Source: Nitrosovibrio sp. Nv17
GTDB lineage: Bacteria; Pseudomonadota; Gammaproteobacteria; Burkholderiales; Nitrosomonadaceae
Assembly: GCF_900119085.1 (NCBI RefSeq)
Contig: NZ_FPIQ01000003.1
Coordinates: forward strand, 117,628 to 181,627
Direction of reading: 5' to 3'
DNA length: 64,000 nt
Part shown: positions 41,817 through 52,127 of the stretch, piece after piece
Layout: the number at the start of each line of letters is the position of its first letter
Numbering within the stretch: position 1 is the first letter of the stretch
Program-made: the position numbers and the translations under genes
The notes under the pieces: model-generated
Database searches by the model: none
What the model was told of the DNA's origin: nothing
The model's input: only the letters and a program-made list of their open reading frames with translations

Positions 41817-44744
41817 ATGCAGCAAACTTTCCATCAAAACACGGCTGGGCATGGCGACGCCGCAAAACCCAGGCCATACCGTTTCCTGGGATTGAAATGG
41901 AAAGTCCTGTACCTCAGCAGCCTCATATTGTTCGCGATCGTGGCATCCTTCAGCGCAATCACCTACCTGCGGCTGATCGACAACTTCGAGCGCGAACGGG
42001 ATGTCCAGCACCAGCGCTACGCCAGCGAGGTGGAAGGTCTGATCAAGCAACTGTCTCAGGATCTGCACCAACTGGCCGAGATGATCCCGTTTCTCGAGGG
42101 CATGAGTACCGCGCTGCTCAGGGGCCAGGGGAGCGCCATCACCGACACCTTCGATCACTACTGGATGCCGCTGCAGCTCAACAAGGGTATCGAACTGGTG
42201 CGCTTCTACGGCAAATCGAACCAGTTGCAGGCGAGCTGGGGGGATCCCGACGCCGACACGCATGGCGAAACCATGCTGGACTGGGTGCGCGAGGTCAATT
42301 CGCTCGAGCAGCCCATCAGCCCGCTCAGCTGTGCGAGAAGCTGCATGCAGTTCGTGGTGGCACCCCTGCTGGTGGAGGGCATCAGCGTCGGCGTGGTGGT
42401 CATCGGCATCTCGCTGGTCGACGCCGTGCTGGGCTTCAAGAACATCTCCGGCGCCGACATCGGCCTGCTCATCCGGGAGCAGACATCTTCCCCCCAGGCC
42501 ATGGGCATCCCAAGCTGGCGAGTTCGCATCGCCGCACTCACCGGGCGGGAGAAGAATCTCGCGATACTCGAAAAGACCGCCGAGCAATACCCTGACCTCA
42601 AGGCGCTCGAGCAGGGCGTGCAGATTTCCCTGGGAGGCCATCACCAGCAGATCAGGCTGCTCTCCCTCAGAAAGGAGAATCCGGCCAGCACGGCGCAGTT
42701 CGTCATCATCACCGACATCACCTCCACGATCGACATCATCAACGGTCTGACCTGGCAGAACGTCATCACCGGTCTGGTCGGCCTGCTGCTCTCCGTGGTG
42801 CTGCTGTTCTCGATCCTGACGAACCCCCTGTCACGATTCAAGCATATCGTTTTCGCTCTTCCACTCCTGGCTCACAGCAATTTCGGGAAATTCCGCTCGT
42901 CGCTGCACTCCGCCGGCAAGAAGCAATGGCTGCGGGACGAGATCGACATGCTCGACGAGACGGCGGTCGCACTGTCGCACCAGTTGGAGACACTCGAGAC
43001 CCAGGTCGCGGACAGGACGCAGATACTCGCGGGCAAGATGGACGAACTGAGCAAGGAAAGGGATTTCATCACCAACCTGCTCGACATCGCCCAGGTGATC
43101 GTGCTGACGCAGAACATAGACGGCAGGATCATGATGCTCAACGCCTACGGCGAGATGCTGGTGCAGTACACGGAGCAGGAGCTGCAGGGCAGGCCCTTCA
43201 TCGACCTGCTCGTCCTCGACAACGATCTGCAGGACCTGCCGGTGCACCTCGAAGAAGTCCGGTTCGAGCGCAGGGACCAGCTGCGCCATGAAGCCAACAT
43301 CCTGTGCAAGGACGACTCGATACGCCACATCCTCTGGCTCCATTCGCGCCTTACGCGCCACGCCGCGAGCGACCCTGCCATCCTGTCGGTCGGCCTCGAC
43401 ATGACGGAACACAAGCGCACGGAGGGCCGGCTTGCCTGGCTGGCGGACCACGACCCGCTCACGGACCTGTTCAACCGGCGCCGCTTCCAGGAAGAACTGG
43501 AACAGATGCTCAATCTGGCCGCCCGCTACAATTACTCCGGCGCCCTGCTCTTCTTCGATCTGGACCAGTTCAAGTTCATCAACGACACCAGCGGCCACCA
43601 GGCCGGCGACGCACTGCTGAAGATGGTGGCGCGCATGCTGCTCAGCAGCATACGCAGCGTCGACATCCTGGGGCGGCTGGGCGGGGACGAGTTCGCGGTG
43701 ATCCTGCCGCAGACCACGCCGGAAGGCGCAATCGAGGTGGCGAAGAACGCCCTGGCAGCCCTGAGCCAGGGAAAGCTCACGGTCAACGGACGCACCCACA
43801 AGGCCTCTGCGAGCATTGGCATCGCCCTCTTTCCCGAGCACGGGAACAACGTGCACGACCTGCTGGCGGCGGCCGATCTCGCCATGTACCAGGCGAAGGA
43901 GGCCGGGCGCGGGGGCTGGCACCTGTTCTCCAATGAGGAGAAGACCCGGGAGCGGATGCATACGCTGGTGTACTGGAAGGAGAAGATCGAGTATTCATTC
44001 CTGCACGACCGGTTCTTCTTCTATTTTCAGCCCATCATGCACATCAAGAACAAGAGCATCGACCACTACGAGGTTCTGCTGCGCATGCTCGACAACGACG
44101 GCACGATACTGGCGCCGCATCTCTTCATCCCCGCGGCGGAACAAACCGGGCTCATCCACGCAGTGGATCACATGGTGCTGCAGAAGGCGATCGCGCTGTC
44201 GGCCGGAATCCAGCGCAGAGGCTACAACATCCGCTTCTCGATCAATCTGTCTGCCCATGCCTTCCACGATTCGGCGCTGCTGCGCATCCTGACCGACACC
44301 TTCGCCCACCACGGGGCGGATCCGTCGACATTCATGTTCGAGATCACGGAAACGGCCGCACTGGAGGATCTGCCCGCGGCGCGCAAGCTCATGGACGCCA
44401 TCAGGATGCTCGGCTGCAGCTTCACCCTGGATGATTTCGGCGTGGGCTTCTCGTCGTTCTACTACATCCGGCAGCTTCCGATCGACATCGTCAAGATCGA
44501 CGGCTCGTTCATCCGCAATCTGGCCGACAATCCTGACGACCAGATCCTGGTGAAGGCGCTGCGAGACGTCGCACGCGGATTCGGCAAGCAGACCACGGCC
44601 GAATTCGTGGAAAGCGCCGCGACCTTCGCGCTGCTCGAAAAGATGGGGATAGACTATGCTCAGGGCTACTGGGTCGGCACCCCCGCTCCGGCGGAGGAGT
44701 CGGCCTTCAAGGACTACCTCACGGACGAGGAAAAGGAGCCCTGA
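41817..44744 (+). CDS. Membrane GGDEF/EAL protein with PAS-like and extracytoplasmic sensor domains
   Basis: This 975-residue protein has a membrane segment at about 31-52, a periplasmic sensor (55-300, with the cysteine pair SCARSC) and a second membrane segment at about 310-330. A HAMP/coiled linker, a PAS-like domain (about 415-530), a GGDEF domain (about 535-700) and an EAL domain (710-960) follow. The cyclase site is intact (GRLGGDEF), with a product-inhibition RxxD motif (RSVD) five residues before it. The phosphodiesterase site reads EVL instead of EAL, but DDFGVGFSS, KIDGSFI, AEFVES and QGYWVGTP are kept, so activity is likely. It turns over c-di-GMP. The operon suggests it senses a ligand delivered by the porin and binding protein. 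Confidence 0.93.
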   Translation: MQQTFHQNTAGHGDAAKPRPYRFLGLKWKVLYLSSLILFAIVASFSAITYLRLIDNFERERDVQHQRYASEVEGLIKQLSQDLHQLAEMIPFLEGMSTALLRGQGSAITDTFDHYWMPLQLNKGIELVRFYGKSNQLQASWGDPDADTHGETMLDWVREVNSLEQPISPLSCARSCMQFVVAPLLVEGISVGVVVIGISLVDAVLGFKNISGADIGLLIREQTSSPQAMGIPSWRVRIAALTGREKNLAILEKTAEQYPDLKALEQGVQISLGGHHQQIRLLSLRKENPASTAQFVIITDITSTIDIINGLTWQNVITGLVGLLLSVVLLFSILTNPLSRFKHIVFALPLLAHSNFGKFRSSLHSAGKKQWLRDEIDMLDETAVALSHQLETLETQVADRTQILAGKMDELSKERDFITNLLDIAQVIVLTQNIDGRIMMLNAYGEMLVQYTEQELQGRPFIDLLVLDNDLQDLPVHLEEVRFERRDQLRHEANILCKDDSIRHILWLHSRLTRHAASDPAILSVGLDMTEHKRTEGRLAWLADHDPLTDLFNRRRFQEELEQMLNLAARYNYSGALLFFDLDQFKFINDTSGHQAGDALLKMVARMLLSSIRSVDILGRLGGDEFAVILPQTTPEGAIEVAKNALAALSQGKLTVNGRTHKASASIGIALFPEHGNNVHDLLAAADLAMYQAKEAGRGGWHLFSNEEKTRERMHTLVYWKEKIEYSFLHDRFFFYFQPIMHIKNKSIDHYEVLLRMLDNDGTILAPHLFIPAAEQTGLIHAVDHMVLQKAIALSAGIQRRGYNIRFSINLSAHAFHDSALLRILTDTFAHHGADPSTFMFEITETAALEDLPAARKLMDAIRMLGCSFTLDDFGVGFSSFYYIRQLPIDIVKIDGSFIRNLADNPDDQILVKALRDVARGFGKQTTAEFVESAATFALLEKMGIDYAQGYWVGTPAPAEESAFKDYLTDEEKEP

Positions 44745-44762
44745 GATCTCGACAGGAGGGCC

Positions 44763-45923
44763 TCAGGCCTCGTCCGGCTCCGGATCCTCGGCGGCGGGCG
44801 TGTGCCGGTTGGCGGGCACGGACGCCGGAGCCCGGGCGGGAACCCGGGGTGTGGGACAGGCGACATCGGCATTCTGCCCACGGTGGCGCAGGGCATGATC
44901 CATGAGTACCAGCGCCAGCATGGCCTCCGCGATCGGCGTGGCGCGGATTCCCACGCAGGGGTCGTGCCGGCCGTGCGTCTCCACGATGACAGGCTGGCCA
45001 GCCTTGTCGATCGAGCGCCGGCCCAGACGGATGCTGGACGTCGGCTTCACGGCGATGTGGACGACGATGTCCTGCCCCGTGGAGATGCCGCCCACCACTC
45101 CGCCGGCGTGGTTGCCGAGAAAACCTTCAGGCGTGATCTCGTCGGAATGCTCGGTGCCCTTCTGGGCCACGGATGCGAACCCGGCGCCGATCTCCACCCC
45201 CTTCACCGCGTTGATGCCCATCATGGCATAGGCAATCTCGGCGTCCAGGCGGTCGTACACCGGCTCGCCCCACCCCACCGGCACGCCCTCCGCCACCACG
45301 CTGATCCTTGCCCCGACCGAGTCGCCCGACTTGCGCAACCGGTCCATGAACGCCTCCAGTTCGGGTACCGTCGCGGCGTCGGCGGCAAAGAAGGGATTCT
45401 GGCCCACCGCCTCCCACTGCCGGAACGGAATCGCGATCGGGCCCAACTGGGACATGAAGCCGCGCACGACGACGCCATGCCGTTCCCGCAGCCACTTCCT
45501 GGCAATGGCGCCTGCAGCCACCCGTACCGCGGTCTCGCGCGCGGAGGCGCGGCCCCCGCCCCTGTGGTCGCGCACGCCGTACTTCTGCCAGTACACGTAG
45601 TCCGCGTGGCCCGGCCGGAAGCTGTCCATGATCCTGCCGTAATCCCTGCTGCGCTGGTCCTCGTTGCGGATCAGCAGCGCGATGGGGGTGCCGGTCGTCC
45701 TGCCCTCGAATACGCCGGAGAGGATCTCCACCGTGTCGGGCTCGCGCCGCTGCGTCACATGGCGGGAGGTGCCCGGCTTACGGCGATCCAGATCGAACTG
45801 GATGTCTCCGGCAGACAGCGCCATCCCCGGTGGACAGCCGTCGACCACGCAGCCGATGGCGGGACCGTGCGACTCGCCGAAAGACGTGACGCAGAAAAGC
45901 TTGCCAAAGGTATTCCCGGACAT
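44763..45923 (-). CDS. aroC: Chorismate synthase
   Basis: This 386-residue enzyme converts 5-enolpyruvylshikimate 3-phosphate to chorismate with reduced FMN, the last step of the shikimate pathway. Signatures are [18 protein letters not shown] (residues about 16-33), [35 protein letters not shown] and [25 protein letters not shown]. The C-terminal extension ([24 protein letters not shown]) is disordered and a little longer than usual. It converges on the GGDEF/EAL gene with an 18-nt gap. Confidence 0.96.
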   Translation of the reverse strand: MSGNTFGKLFCVTSFGESHGPAIGCVVDGCPPGMALSAGDIQFDLDRRKPGTSRHVTQRREPDTVEILSGVFEGRTTGTPIALLIRNEDQRSRDYGRIMDSFRPGHADYVYWQKYGVRDHRGGGRASARETAVRVAAGAIARKWLRERHGVVVRGFMSQLGPIAIPFRQWEAVGQNPFFAADAATVPELEAFMDRLRKSGDSVGARISVVAEGVPVGWGEPVYDRLDAEIAYAMMGINAVKGVEIGAGFASVAQKGTEHSDEITPEGFLGNHAGGVVGGISTGQDIVVHIAVKPTSSIRLGRRSIDKAGQPVIVETHGRHDPCVGIRATPIAEAMLALVLMDHALRHRGQNADVACPTPRVPARAPASVPANRHTPAAEDPEPDEA

Positions 45924-46012
45924 CTGTGCTCAACCCTTTCGTCTATGGATGGCCCAATGGCCGTCCCGCCCCGGGGAGACTGCGGCCGGTCTCCGCCGTG
46001 GCGCGGCGCACG

Positions 46013-47497
46013 CTAGGCATCCGGCCGCGCAATCCGGGACAGCATCTCCATCCCCCACGCCACGCCGAACCCGGTCACGTCGCTGCCGACCGCCCCCAAT
46101 CCTCCCTTGTGGCTGCTGGCGGACAGATCCATGTGCAGCCAGGGCGTATCCTTGACGAAGCGCCCGAGGAAGCGTGCCGCCAGGATGTGGTCCGCCTCCC
46201 CCTCGAGGGTGCACTGCTTGACGTCGGCGATGCCGCTTTCCAGATCCCCCTCGTAGTCCGCGTCCATGGGAAATGCCCAGACACGCTCACCGCTGGCCTG
46301 CCCCGCCGCCAGTGCCAGTTGCTGCAGCGCATCCCGGTTGCAGAATACTCCGCTGTAGCGCGATCCGAGCGCCACGTGCATGCTTCCCGTGAGCGTCGCG
46401 AAATCCAGGATCACATCGGGTTTGCGCTTCACCGCCATGGCCAGGGTATCCGCCAGCACCATCCGTCCCTCCGCGTCCGTATGCGTGATCTCGATGGTGG
46501 TCCCGTCCAGGGCCGTGACCACGTCGTTCTGCTTGTACGCGCGCGGTCCCACGTGATTCTGGGCGATGGCGAGCCAGCAGTCGATATTCACCGGCAGGGC
46601 CGCCCGCGTCACGGCCGAGAGGATGCCCAACACCACGGCGGAACCGTTCATGTCCTCGTGCATGCCGTACATGTGGCGCGCCGGCTTCAGGTTGTGCCCG
46701 CCGGTATCGAAGCAGATACCCTTGCCCACCAGCGCCACGGTCTTGCATTGAGCCCCGATGCGACGCTGGACATGCACGATGGCGGCATCCTCGGGATCGC
46801 TCCCCTGTGCCACGGCGACGAACGCGCCTGCGCCCATCTTGCGCAACGCCCTGACGTCGAACTCCCGATACGTCCAGCCCTGATCGGCGGACAGCTTCCT
46901 GATGTATCCACGATAGATCCCCGGAGGCAATTCGTTGGGCGGGAGTACGGTGAGCTCGCGTGTGAGCAGGTTGCCCTGCGCTTTGGCCCGTGCCGGGGCG
47001 AAGCCGCCGGGATCGCGATAGCCGTGCAGCACGATACGCGCCAGCGGCTTGCGGCTCCGCTGCTTCTTGCCGGTCTTGCGCGACGGCAGCACGGGCCCGT
47101 TGAGCCAGGCGGTGTACACCCCCAGCTCGGCATGCAGGCGCCGCTCCTCAGTCGACCCGTGGACGACCAGATGCATTTCCACCGGATTTTCCTCCAACAG
47201 CAACTGCAGAGCCTTGCGCACGGCAGTCTGCTGCTGGAACAGGGTGTCGTCCGCCCTTGTCATGACCCACGCACACAGGATGCCACCCTCCAGGGTCGCG
47301 GCCACCGGGGTCTCTCCGAGATCGTGCAGGCGCATCCTGCGCCGTGCCAGCACCGCATCCAGCACTTTCCCACCGAAGAAACCGCCCCCCTCGCCGGGCA
47401 CGCGGGCCTCATCCAGGCTGGGCAGCATCACCAGGACGTGAGTGGCCTTGAGGGGATCCTGCGGAATCGCGGCATTCTGTACCAGGCGGGCAAGCAT
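46013..47497 (-). CDS. M17 family leucyl aminopeptidase-like protein
   Basis: This 494-residue protein has an N-terminal M17 domain and a C-terminal catalytic domain. Metal and catalytic residues appear in VALVGKGICFDTGG (Lys, Asp), MHEDMNGSA (Asp) and THTDAEGRMVL (Asp, Glu, catalytic Arg). This is close to the M17 signature NTDAEGRL, with a His for the Asn. It would release N-terminal residues from peptides in the cytoplasm with two divalent metals. The basic segment RKTGKKQRSRK in the interdomain linker is unusual. It is likely cotranscribed with aroC (about 90 nt apart) and diverges from thyA. Confidence 0.88.
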   Translation of the reverse strand: MLARLVQNAAIPQDPLKATHVLVMLPSLDEARVPGEGGGFFGGKVLDAVLARRRMRLHDLGETPVAATLEGGILCAWVMTRADDTLFQQQTAVRKALQLLLEENPVEMHLVVHGSTEERRLHAELGVYTAWLNGPVLPSRKTGKKQRSRKPLARIVLHGYRDPGGFAPARAKAQGNLLTRELTVLPPNELPPGIYRGYIRKLSADQGWTYREFDVRALRKMGAGAFVAVAQGSDPEDAAIVHVQRRIGAQCKTVALVGKGICFDTGGHNLKPARHMYGMHEDMNGSAVVLGILSAVTRAALPVNIDCWLAIAQNHVGPRAYKQNDVVTALDGTTIEITHTDAEGRMVLADTLAMAVKRKPDVILDFATLTGSMHVALGSRYSGVFCNRDALQQLALAAGQASGERVWAFPMDADYEGDLESGIADVKQCTLEGEADHILAARFLGRFVKDTPWLHMDLSASSHKGGLGAVGSDVTGFGVAWGMEMLSRIARPDA

Positions 47498-47615
47498 GGG
47501 CGGTCCTTATCCTGTAAAATACGGGCGTATCGGGGTGGTGTAGCGGTCATTATATACGCCATGCGGCCGTCTCGCCCAATATCCACATCGGATATCCCCG
47601 GTTTTCGGATCCTTC

Positions 47616-48410
47616 ATGCGCCAGTATCTCGATCTCATGCGACACGTGCTCCAGCACGGATACACGAAATCCGACCGCACCGGGACCGGCACGCTCTCCA
47701 TCTTCGGGTACCAGATGCGCTTCGACCTGGCCGAGGGATTTCCCCTGGTGACGACCAAGAAGTGCCATATCAAGTCCATCATTCACGAGTTGCTGTGGTT
47801 CCTGCGCGGCGAGACCAATATCCGCTACCTCAGGGAAAACGGCGTGTCCATCTGGGACGAATGGGCCGATGAGCGCGGCGACCTGGGCCCTGTTTACGGC
47901 CATCAGTGGCGTTCGTGGGCGGGTTCGGCGGGCCAGGGCATCGATCAGATCACCCAGGTGGCGGAACAGATCCGGCGCACGCCGGATTCGCGGCGCATGC
48001 TGGTATCAGCCTGGAACGTGGCGGAGATAGATAGGATGAGGCTGCCCCCCTGCCACGTCCTGTTCCAGTTCTACGTCGCCGACGGCAGGCTTTCTTGCCA
48101 GCTCTACCAGCGCAGCGCCGATATTTTCCTGGGGGTTCCATTCAATATCGCCTCCTACGCCCTGCTTACCCTGATGATGGCGCAGGTGTGCAGGCTGCGG
48201 CCGGGAGAGTTCATCCACACCCTGGGCGACGCCCATCTCTACCTCAACCATCTGGCGCAGGCCCGGGAACAACTGGGACGCGAGCCGAGGGTACTGCCGG
48301 CGATGCGGCTCAATCCGCTCGTCGACGACATCCTGGGCTTCGGATTCGAGGATTTCACCCTGACCGGCTACGAACCCCATCCCGCTATCCGGGCCCCTGT
48401 CGCCGTATGA
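47616..48410 (+). CDS. thyA: Thymidylate synthase
   Basis: This 264-residue enzyme methylates dUMP to dTMP with methylene-tetrahydrofolate. It carries [20 protein letters not shown] near the start, the catalytic cysteine in [14 protein letters not shown] (about residue 146), [22 protein letters not shown], and [14 protein letters not shown] near the C-terminus. Length equals that of Escherichia coli ThyA. The final codons overlap the ATG of folA (ATGA), so the two are translationally coupled, sensibly, since ThyA makes the dihydrofolate that FolA reduces. Confidence 0.97.
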   Translation: MRQYLDLMRHVLQHGYTKSDRTGTGTLSIFGYQMRFDLAEGFPLVTTKKCHIKSIIHELLWFLRGETNIRYLRENGVSIWDEWADERGDLGPVYGHQWRSWAGSAGQGIDQITQVAEQIRRTPDSRRMLVSAWNVAEIDRMRLPPCHVLFQFYVADGRLSCQLYQRSADIFLGVPFNIASYALLTLMMAQVCRLRPGEFIHTLGDAHLYLNHLAQAREQLGREPRVLPAMRLNPLVDDILGFGFEDFTLTGYEPHPAIRAPVAV

Positions 48411-48922
48411 ATCCCCGGCGCCTTTCCCTCCTCGCCGCAGTGGCCAGCAATCGCGTCATCGGTCGAAACAACGCGATGCCTTGGCATCTGCCCCCGGATC
48501 TGCAACGCTTCAAGGCGCTCACCATGGGGCATCCCATCATCATGGGCCGGAAAACCTTCGAATCCATCGGCAGGCCGCTGCCGGGCCGCACCAGCATCGT
48601 CGTCTCCCGACAGCCGGATTACCGCGCAGAAGGCGCGCTGGTGGTGGGTTCCCTGGCGACCGCGATCAGAACCTGCTATGAATGCGCCGATACGGACGAG
48701 AGCTTCGTCATCGGCGGCGCCGAGATTTTCCAGCAGGCACTGACCGTGGGCGATCGCCTCTACCTTACCGAGATCCGGAGGGAGTTCCAGGGCGACGTGC
48801 TGTTTCCGCCGTTCAGCCGGGGCGAGTGGCGCGAGGTCTCGCGAGAGGCGCACCGGCTGGAGGAGGAAGGCGGGGAAGGACTGGAGTACCACTACGTCGT
48901 GCTCGATCGCAGGTGGAGCTAG
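48407..48922 (+). CDS. folA: Dihydrofolate reductase
   Basis: This 171-residue enzyme reduces dihydrofolate to tetrahydrofolate with NADPH. Signatures are [31 protein letters not shown] (substrate-site Trp/Leu and the acidic Asp), [20 protein letters not shown] (NADPH), and [13 protein letters not shown] near residue 105. The ATG overlaps the thyA stop codon; the pair forms a folate/thymidylate operon. Confidence 0.96.
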   Translation: MNPRRLSLLAAVASNRVIGRNNAMPWHLPPDLQRFKALTMGHPIIMGRKTFESIGRPLPGRTSIVVSRQPDYRAEGALVVGSLATAIRTCYECADTDESFVIGGAEIFQQALTVGDRLYLTEIRREFQGDVLFPPFSRGEWREVSREAHRLEEEGGEGLEYHYVVLDRRWS

Positions 48923-48952
48923 TCCGCCGCGGCCCGTCCCGGGCCGCAGGCT

Positions 48953-50128
48953 TCACACCATCTTTACGTCGGGCAGGGGAAAGCCGTTGAAATTGCTGGC
49001 GTAGGCGGTGGTGTACGCGCCCGCGTTGGGCACGTAGATGTAGTCACCCTCCTGGATGTCCTCCGGCAGCATTTCCTCGTGCACCAGGATGTCCACCGAA
49101 TCGCAGGTGGGACCGGCGATGGACCACGGAATGCTCGGTCCCCTGCGATCGGAAAGGATTTCGTAGCGCAGGCCTTCGGTGATCTCGATCATTCCGCCGA
49201 ACATGCCCGCGTCCCAGTACATCCAGCGCTTGCCGTTGCGCGTGGCGGTCCCCACCACGCGGCAGACGAAGTATGCCGCGTCGGACACCAGATAGCGCCC
49301 TGGCTCCGCCATGACCCGGATGTCGTGCGGCAGCTCCGCGATGGCCTCGTTCACGACGTCCGCGATGATCTCGATCGAAGGGATGGGCTTGAGATGGCGC
49401 ACGGGATAGCCGCCGCCGATGTTGAGCAGGCGCGGCGCCAGTCCGGCACGGCGCATGTCGTCGAAGACCTTCCCGGCACGCTCGATGCCCACCCGCCAGT
49501 TCTGCGGATTGCGGCATTGGGATCCGACGTGGAAGGTCACGCCCGCAAGATCTGCACCCAGCGTCACCGCCTCGTCGATGATCCCCCGGATTTCCGCCGC
49601 ATGCGTGCCGAACTTGCCGGCCAGGGGCCAGTCGCTGCCGATGTTGGGCGTATCGATGCGCACGTACATCTTCGCGTCCGGCTTGACGCTCGCGATCTTG
49701 CGCAGCTCCTCGACGCTGTCGAGTACGTACCATTCCACTCCCCGCGACGCGGCATATTCCAGATAGGCCCGGGATTTCATAGGGTTACTGTAGAATATCT
49801 CCGCAGCGGGCACGCCCAGGCCGAGCAGCAGGTCGAGTTCCGAGATGGAGGCGATCTCGAATCCCACGCCTTCCTCGATCAGGGTACGCAGCACGCGCGG
49901 ATCCGGATTGGCCTTGACGGCGTAGTGGGGCTGGACGCGAGGCATGGCCGCCTTGAAGCGGCGCGCCTTGTTGCGGATGATGCTGCTGTCGACCAGGAGG
50001 AACGGCTTCTGGTAGCCGTCTTGCAGGGCTTCCCGGACATGTCTGAAGTCCAGGCTGACTTCGGGGTGGGTATCGAATACGGCGTCGGCTTCCGACGGGC
50101 GCCGCAGGGCGGCATTGCGTGCTTGCAT
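48953..50128 (-). CDS. Fold III PLP-dependent ornithine/lysine decarboxylase
   Basis: This 391-residue protein of the eukaryotic-type ornithine decarboxylase family has HYAVKANPDPRVLR with the PLP lysine near residue 71. FHVGSQCRNPQNW, LNIGGGYPVRH (phosphate-binding glycines), AEPGRYLV and the active-site cysteine in GPTCDSVDIL follow. It decarboxylates ornithine or lysine to putrescine or cadaverine; which one cannot be read. A GGAGATC ribosome site precedes the ATG. A 21-codon ORF with its own strong ribosome site sits 21 nt upstream on the same predicted transcript, suggesting translational control. Confidence 0.92.
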   Translation of the reverse strand: MQARNAALRRPSEADAVFDTHPEVSLDFRHVREALQDGYQKPFLLVDSSIIRNKARRFKAAMPRVQPHYAVKANPDPRVLRTLIEEGVGFEIASISELDLLLGLGVPAAEIFYSNPMKSRAYLEYAASRGVEWYVLDSVEELRKIASVKPDAKMYVRIDTPNIGSDWPLAGKFGTHAAEIRGIIDEAVTLGADLAGVTFHVGSQCRNPQNWRVGIERAGKVFDDMRRAGLAPRLLNIGGGYPVRHLKPIPSIEIIADVVNEAIAELPHDIRVMAEPGRYLVSDAAYFVCRVVGTATRNGKRWMYWDAGMFGGMIEITEGLRYEILSDRRGPSIPWSIAGPTCDSVDILVHEEMLPEDIQEGDYIYVPNAGAYTTAYASNFNGFPLPDVKMV

Positions 50129-50149
50129 GGTGATCTCCTCGAAGAGACG

Positions 50150-50215
50150 CTACGTGACGGGAATGTGGATGTTGACCGAATCGACCGTCTCGAAATAGTT
50201 TGCTTCGCTTTTCAT
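50150..50215 (-). CDS. 21-codon leader ORF upstream of decarboxylase
   Basis: ATG at 50213-50215 follows a near-perfect ribosome site (AGGAGG, 6-nt spacing) and runs 21 sense codons to TAG at 50150-50152. The peptide begins MKSEANYFETVDSVN and ends IHIPVT, acidic with several aromatic and beta-branched residues and no basic tail. The stop lies 21 nt before the decarboxylase ATG. A strong promoter (TTGATT, 16 nt, TATAAT) lies about 40-70 nt upstream, so this is the first ORF of the transcript. It could be a regulatory leader peptide like SpeFL of enterobacteria in position, though the sequence is unrelated, or a functional small protein. Confidence 0.6.
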   Translation of the reverse strand: MKSEANYFETVDSVNIHIPVT

Positions 50216-50257
50216 GATGACCTCCTGTGGTGGGGCTTGAGTATCGAAAAGAAGCGG

Positions 50258-50285
50258 ATTATAGGCTTCACGCGTCGGGAATCAA
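50258..50285 (-). promoter_or_regulatory. Strong sigma-70 promoter of leader ORF and decarboxylase
   Basis: On the minus strand -35 TTGATT (50280-50285), a 16-nt spacer and perfect -10 TATAAT (50258-50263). Transcription should start near 50251, about 36 nt before the 21-codon ORF. Confidence 0.75.
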
Positions 50286-50382
50286 GCATTTTTTTCCGGC
50301 CGTGGAAGAAATGCTCCGGAGCACTCTGTACACCCCCGATCCGGCGACGACAGGGGGAATCCTTGAGGACAAGGATGGCCAG

Positions 50383-50949
50383 TCAGATTTTCGGCAGGGT
50401 CACCCCATGCTGCCCCTGGTACTTCCCGCCCCGGTCCTTGTACGAAATCTCGCAGGGCTCGTCGGACTCGAAGAAAATGACCTGCGCCACGCCCTCGTTC
50501 GCGTAGATCTTGGCGGGCAACGGTGTCGTGTTGGAAAACTCCAGCGTGACGAAACCCTCCCATTCGGGCTCGAAAGGGGTGACGTTGACGATGATGCCGC
50601 AGCGCGCGTAGGTGGATTTCCCCAGGCAGATGGTCAGCACATTGCGCGGAATGCGGAAGTACTCGACGGTGCGCGCCAGCGCAAAGGAATTGGGCGGGAT
50701 GATGCACACCGCATTCCTCACATCGACGAAGGAATTGGAATCGAAATTCTTGGGGTCGACGATGGTAGAGTTGATATTCGTGAACAACTTGAATTCATCG
50801 GAACAGCGGATGTCGTAGCCGTAGCTGGAAGTGCCGTACGAGACGATCCTCTGGCCGTTCGCATGCTTGATCTGACTGGGCTCGAAGGGCTCTATCATGC
50901 GGTGTTCCGTAGCCATGCGGCGTATCCACTTGTCGGATTTGATGGTCAT
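50383..50949 (-). CDS. dcd: dCTP deaminase
   Basis: This 188-residue enzyme deaminates dCTP to dUTP, feeding thymidylate synthesis. Family marks are [13 protein letters not shown] at the start, [48 protein letters not shown] (catalytic Glu and the Ser/Arg set) and a C-terminal [13 protein letters not shown]. Start 50949 gives the normal family N-terminus; an upstream in-frame codon at 50988 would add 13 residues. It is downstream of apbC on the same strand. Confidence 0.95.
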   Translation of the reverse strand: MTIKSDKWIRRMATEHRMIEPFEPSQIKHANGQRIVSYGTSSYGYDIRCSDEFKLFTNINSTIVDPKNFDSNSFVDVRNAVCIIPPNSFALARTVEYFRIPRNVLTICLGKSTYARCGIIVNVTPFEPEWEGFVTLEFSNTTPLPAKIYANEGVAQVIFFESDEPCEISYKDRGGKYQGQHGVTLPKI

Positions 50950-51038
50950 CTTGGAATCGGGGAAGAGGAAAAGGGGGAGTTCGGGCAAACCGGCTGCGGC
51001 AGTCGCCCGCCGCAGGTGCCCCCGGGCCTTCGGGCGGG

Positions 51039-52127
51039 TCAGGTATCCTGGATCACGATGTCAGCGAACAGGGCCGAATGGTCGAGCGACAGAGTGTCGA
51101 TCCGGACCGCGAGGCGGCGCGCGATGCTCCGGTAGATGCCGGCGATGCGTCCCCCGGGATCCGCAGCCACCGTGGGCACGCCTGCATCGGCGTGCTCGCG
51201 GATGCCGATGTCCAGCGGCAGGGAGCCCAGAAGCTCCACCTCGTAGTCCCGGGACATGGCTGCTCCGCCGCCCTGTCCGAAGACCGGTTCCTCGTGGCCG
51301 CAGCGGGAGCAGACATGCATACTCATGTTCTCGACGATGCCGAGTATGGGAATACCCACCTTCTGAAACATCCTGAGCCCCTTGCGGGCATCCAGCAGAG
51401 CGATATCCTGCGGTGTGGTGACGATCACGGCGCCTGTCACCGGCACCTTCTGCGCCAGTGTCAACTGGGTGTCGCCGGTGCCGGGCGGCATGTCGACGAC
51501 GAGGTAGTCCACATCCTGCCAGCGCGTGTCGTTGAGCAACTGCTGCAGCGCCTGGGTGACCATGGGCCCGCGCCATACCATGGGCGTTTCCGCATCGATC
51601 AGGAAACCGATGGACATCGCCTGGATGCCGTGCGCCCTCATCGGCTCCATGCTCTTGCCGTCCGGCGACTCGGGACGCCCGGAAATCCCCAGCATCTGCG
51701 GCTGCGAGGGTCCGTAGATATCGGCATCCAGGATGCCGACGGAGGCGCCCTCCGCCGCCAGCGCCAGCGCCAGGTTGACCGCCGTCGCGGACTTCCCCAC
51801 CCCACCCTTGCCGGAGGCCACCGCCACGATATTCTTCACGCCGGGGATCAGCTTCACCCCGCGCTGCACGCTGTGCGGGACGATCTTGCTGGTGACGTCG
51901 ACGCGCACGCTGCCGCTGCCCGGCAGGGTACCAAGCCGTTCCGCCACCCGTCTGCGCACGTCCTCGATCACGCCCTTCGCCGGATATCCCAGCACGATGT
52001 CGAGGGAGATGTCTTCGCCGTCTATCCTGAGATTGCGCACCTCATTGCCGCTGACGTAGTCCCTGCCGGTATAAGGATCGACAATCTCCACGAGGACGGA
52101 TTGCACCTGCTGTTCGGTGATGGCCAC
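51039..52127 (-). CDS. apbC: Iron-sulfur cluster carrier protein ApbC (Mrp)
   Basis: This 362-residue P-loop ATPase has an N-terminal DUF59/MIP18-like domain (about 1-90) and a deviant Walker [22 protein letters not shown] near residue 105. It also has [25 protein letters not shown], and the CxxC cluster ligand motif [16 protein letters not shown] near 290. It binds and transfers 4Fe-4S clusters. The start is assigned to GTG at 52125-52127 ([12 protein letters not shown]), because an AGGAG site lies 7 nt upstream and homologues begin there; the longer reading to 52214 lacks a site. Confidence 0.95.
   Translation of the reverse strand: MAITEQQVQSVLVEIVDPYTGRDYVSGNEVRNLRIDGEDISLDIVLGYPAKGVIEDVRRRVAERLGTLPGSGSVRVDVTSKIVPHSVQRGVKLIPGVKNIVAVASGKGGVGKSATAVNLALALAAEGASVGILDADIYGPSQPQMLGISGRPESPDGKSMEPMRAHGIQAMSIGFLIDAETPMVWRGPMVTQALQQLLNDTRWQDVDYLVVDMPPGTGDTQLTLAQKVPVTGAVIVTTPQDIALLDARKGLRMFQKVGIPILGIVENMSMHVCSRCGHEEPVFGQGGGAAMSRDYEVELLGSLPLDIGIREHADAGVPTVAADPGGRIAGIYRSIARRLAVRIDTLSLDHSALFADIVIQDT

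Noticed and set aside
50281..50382. Rho-independent terminator after dcd
   Set aside because: The only A/T run (around 50287-50295) overlaps the decarboxylase promoter and no adequate stem precedes it on the minus strand.
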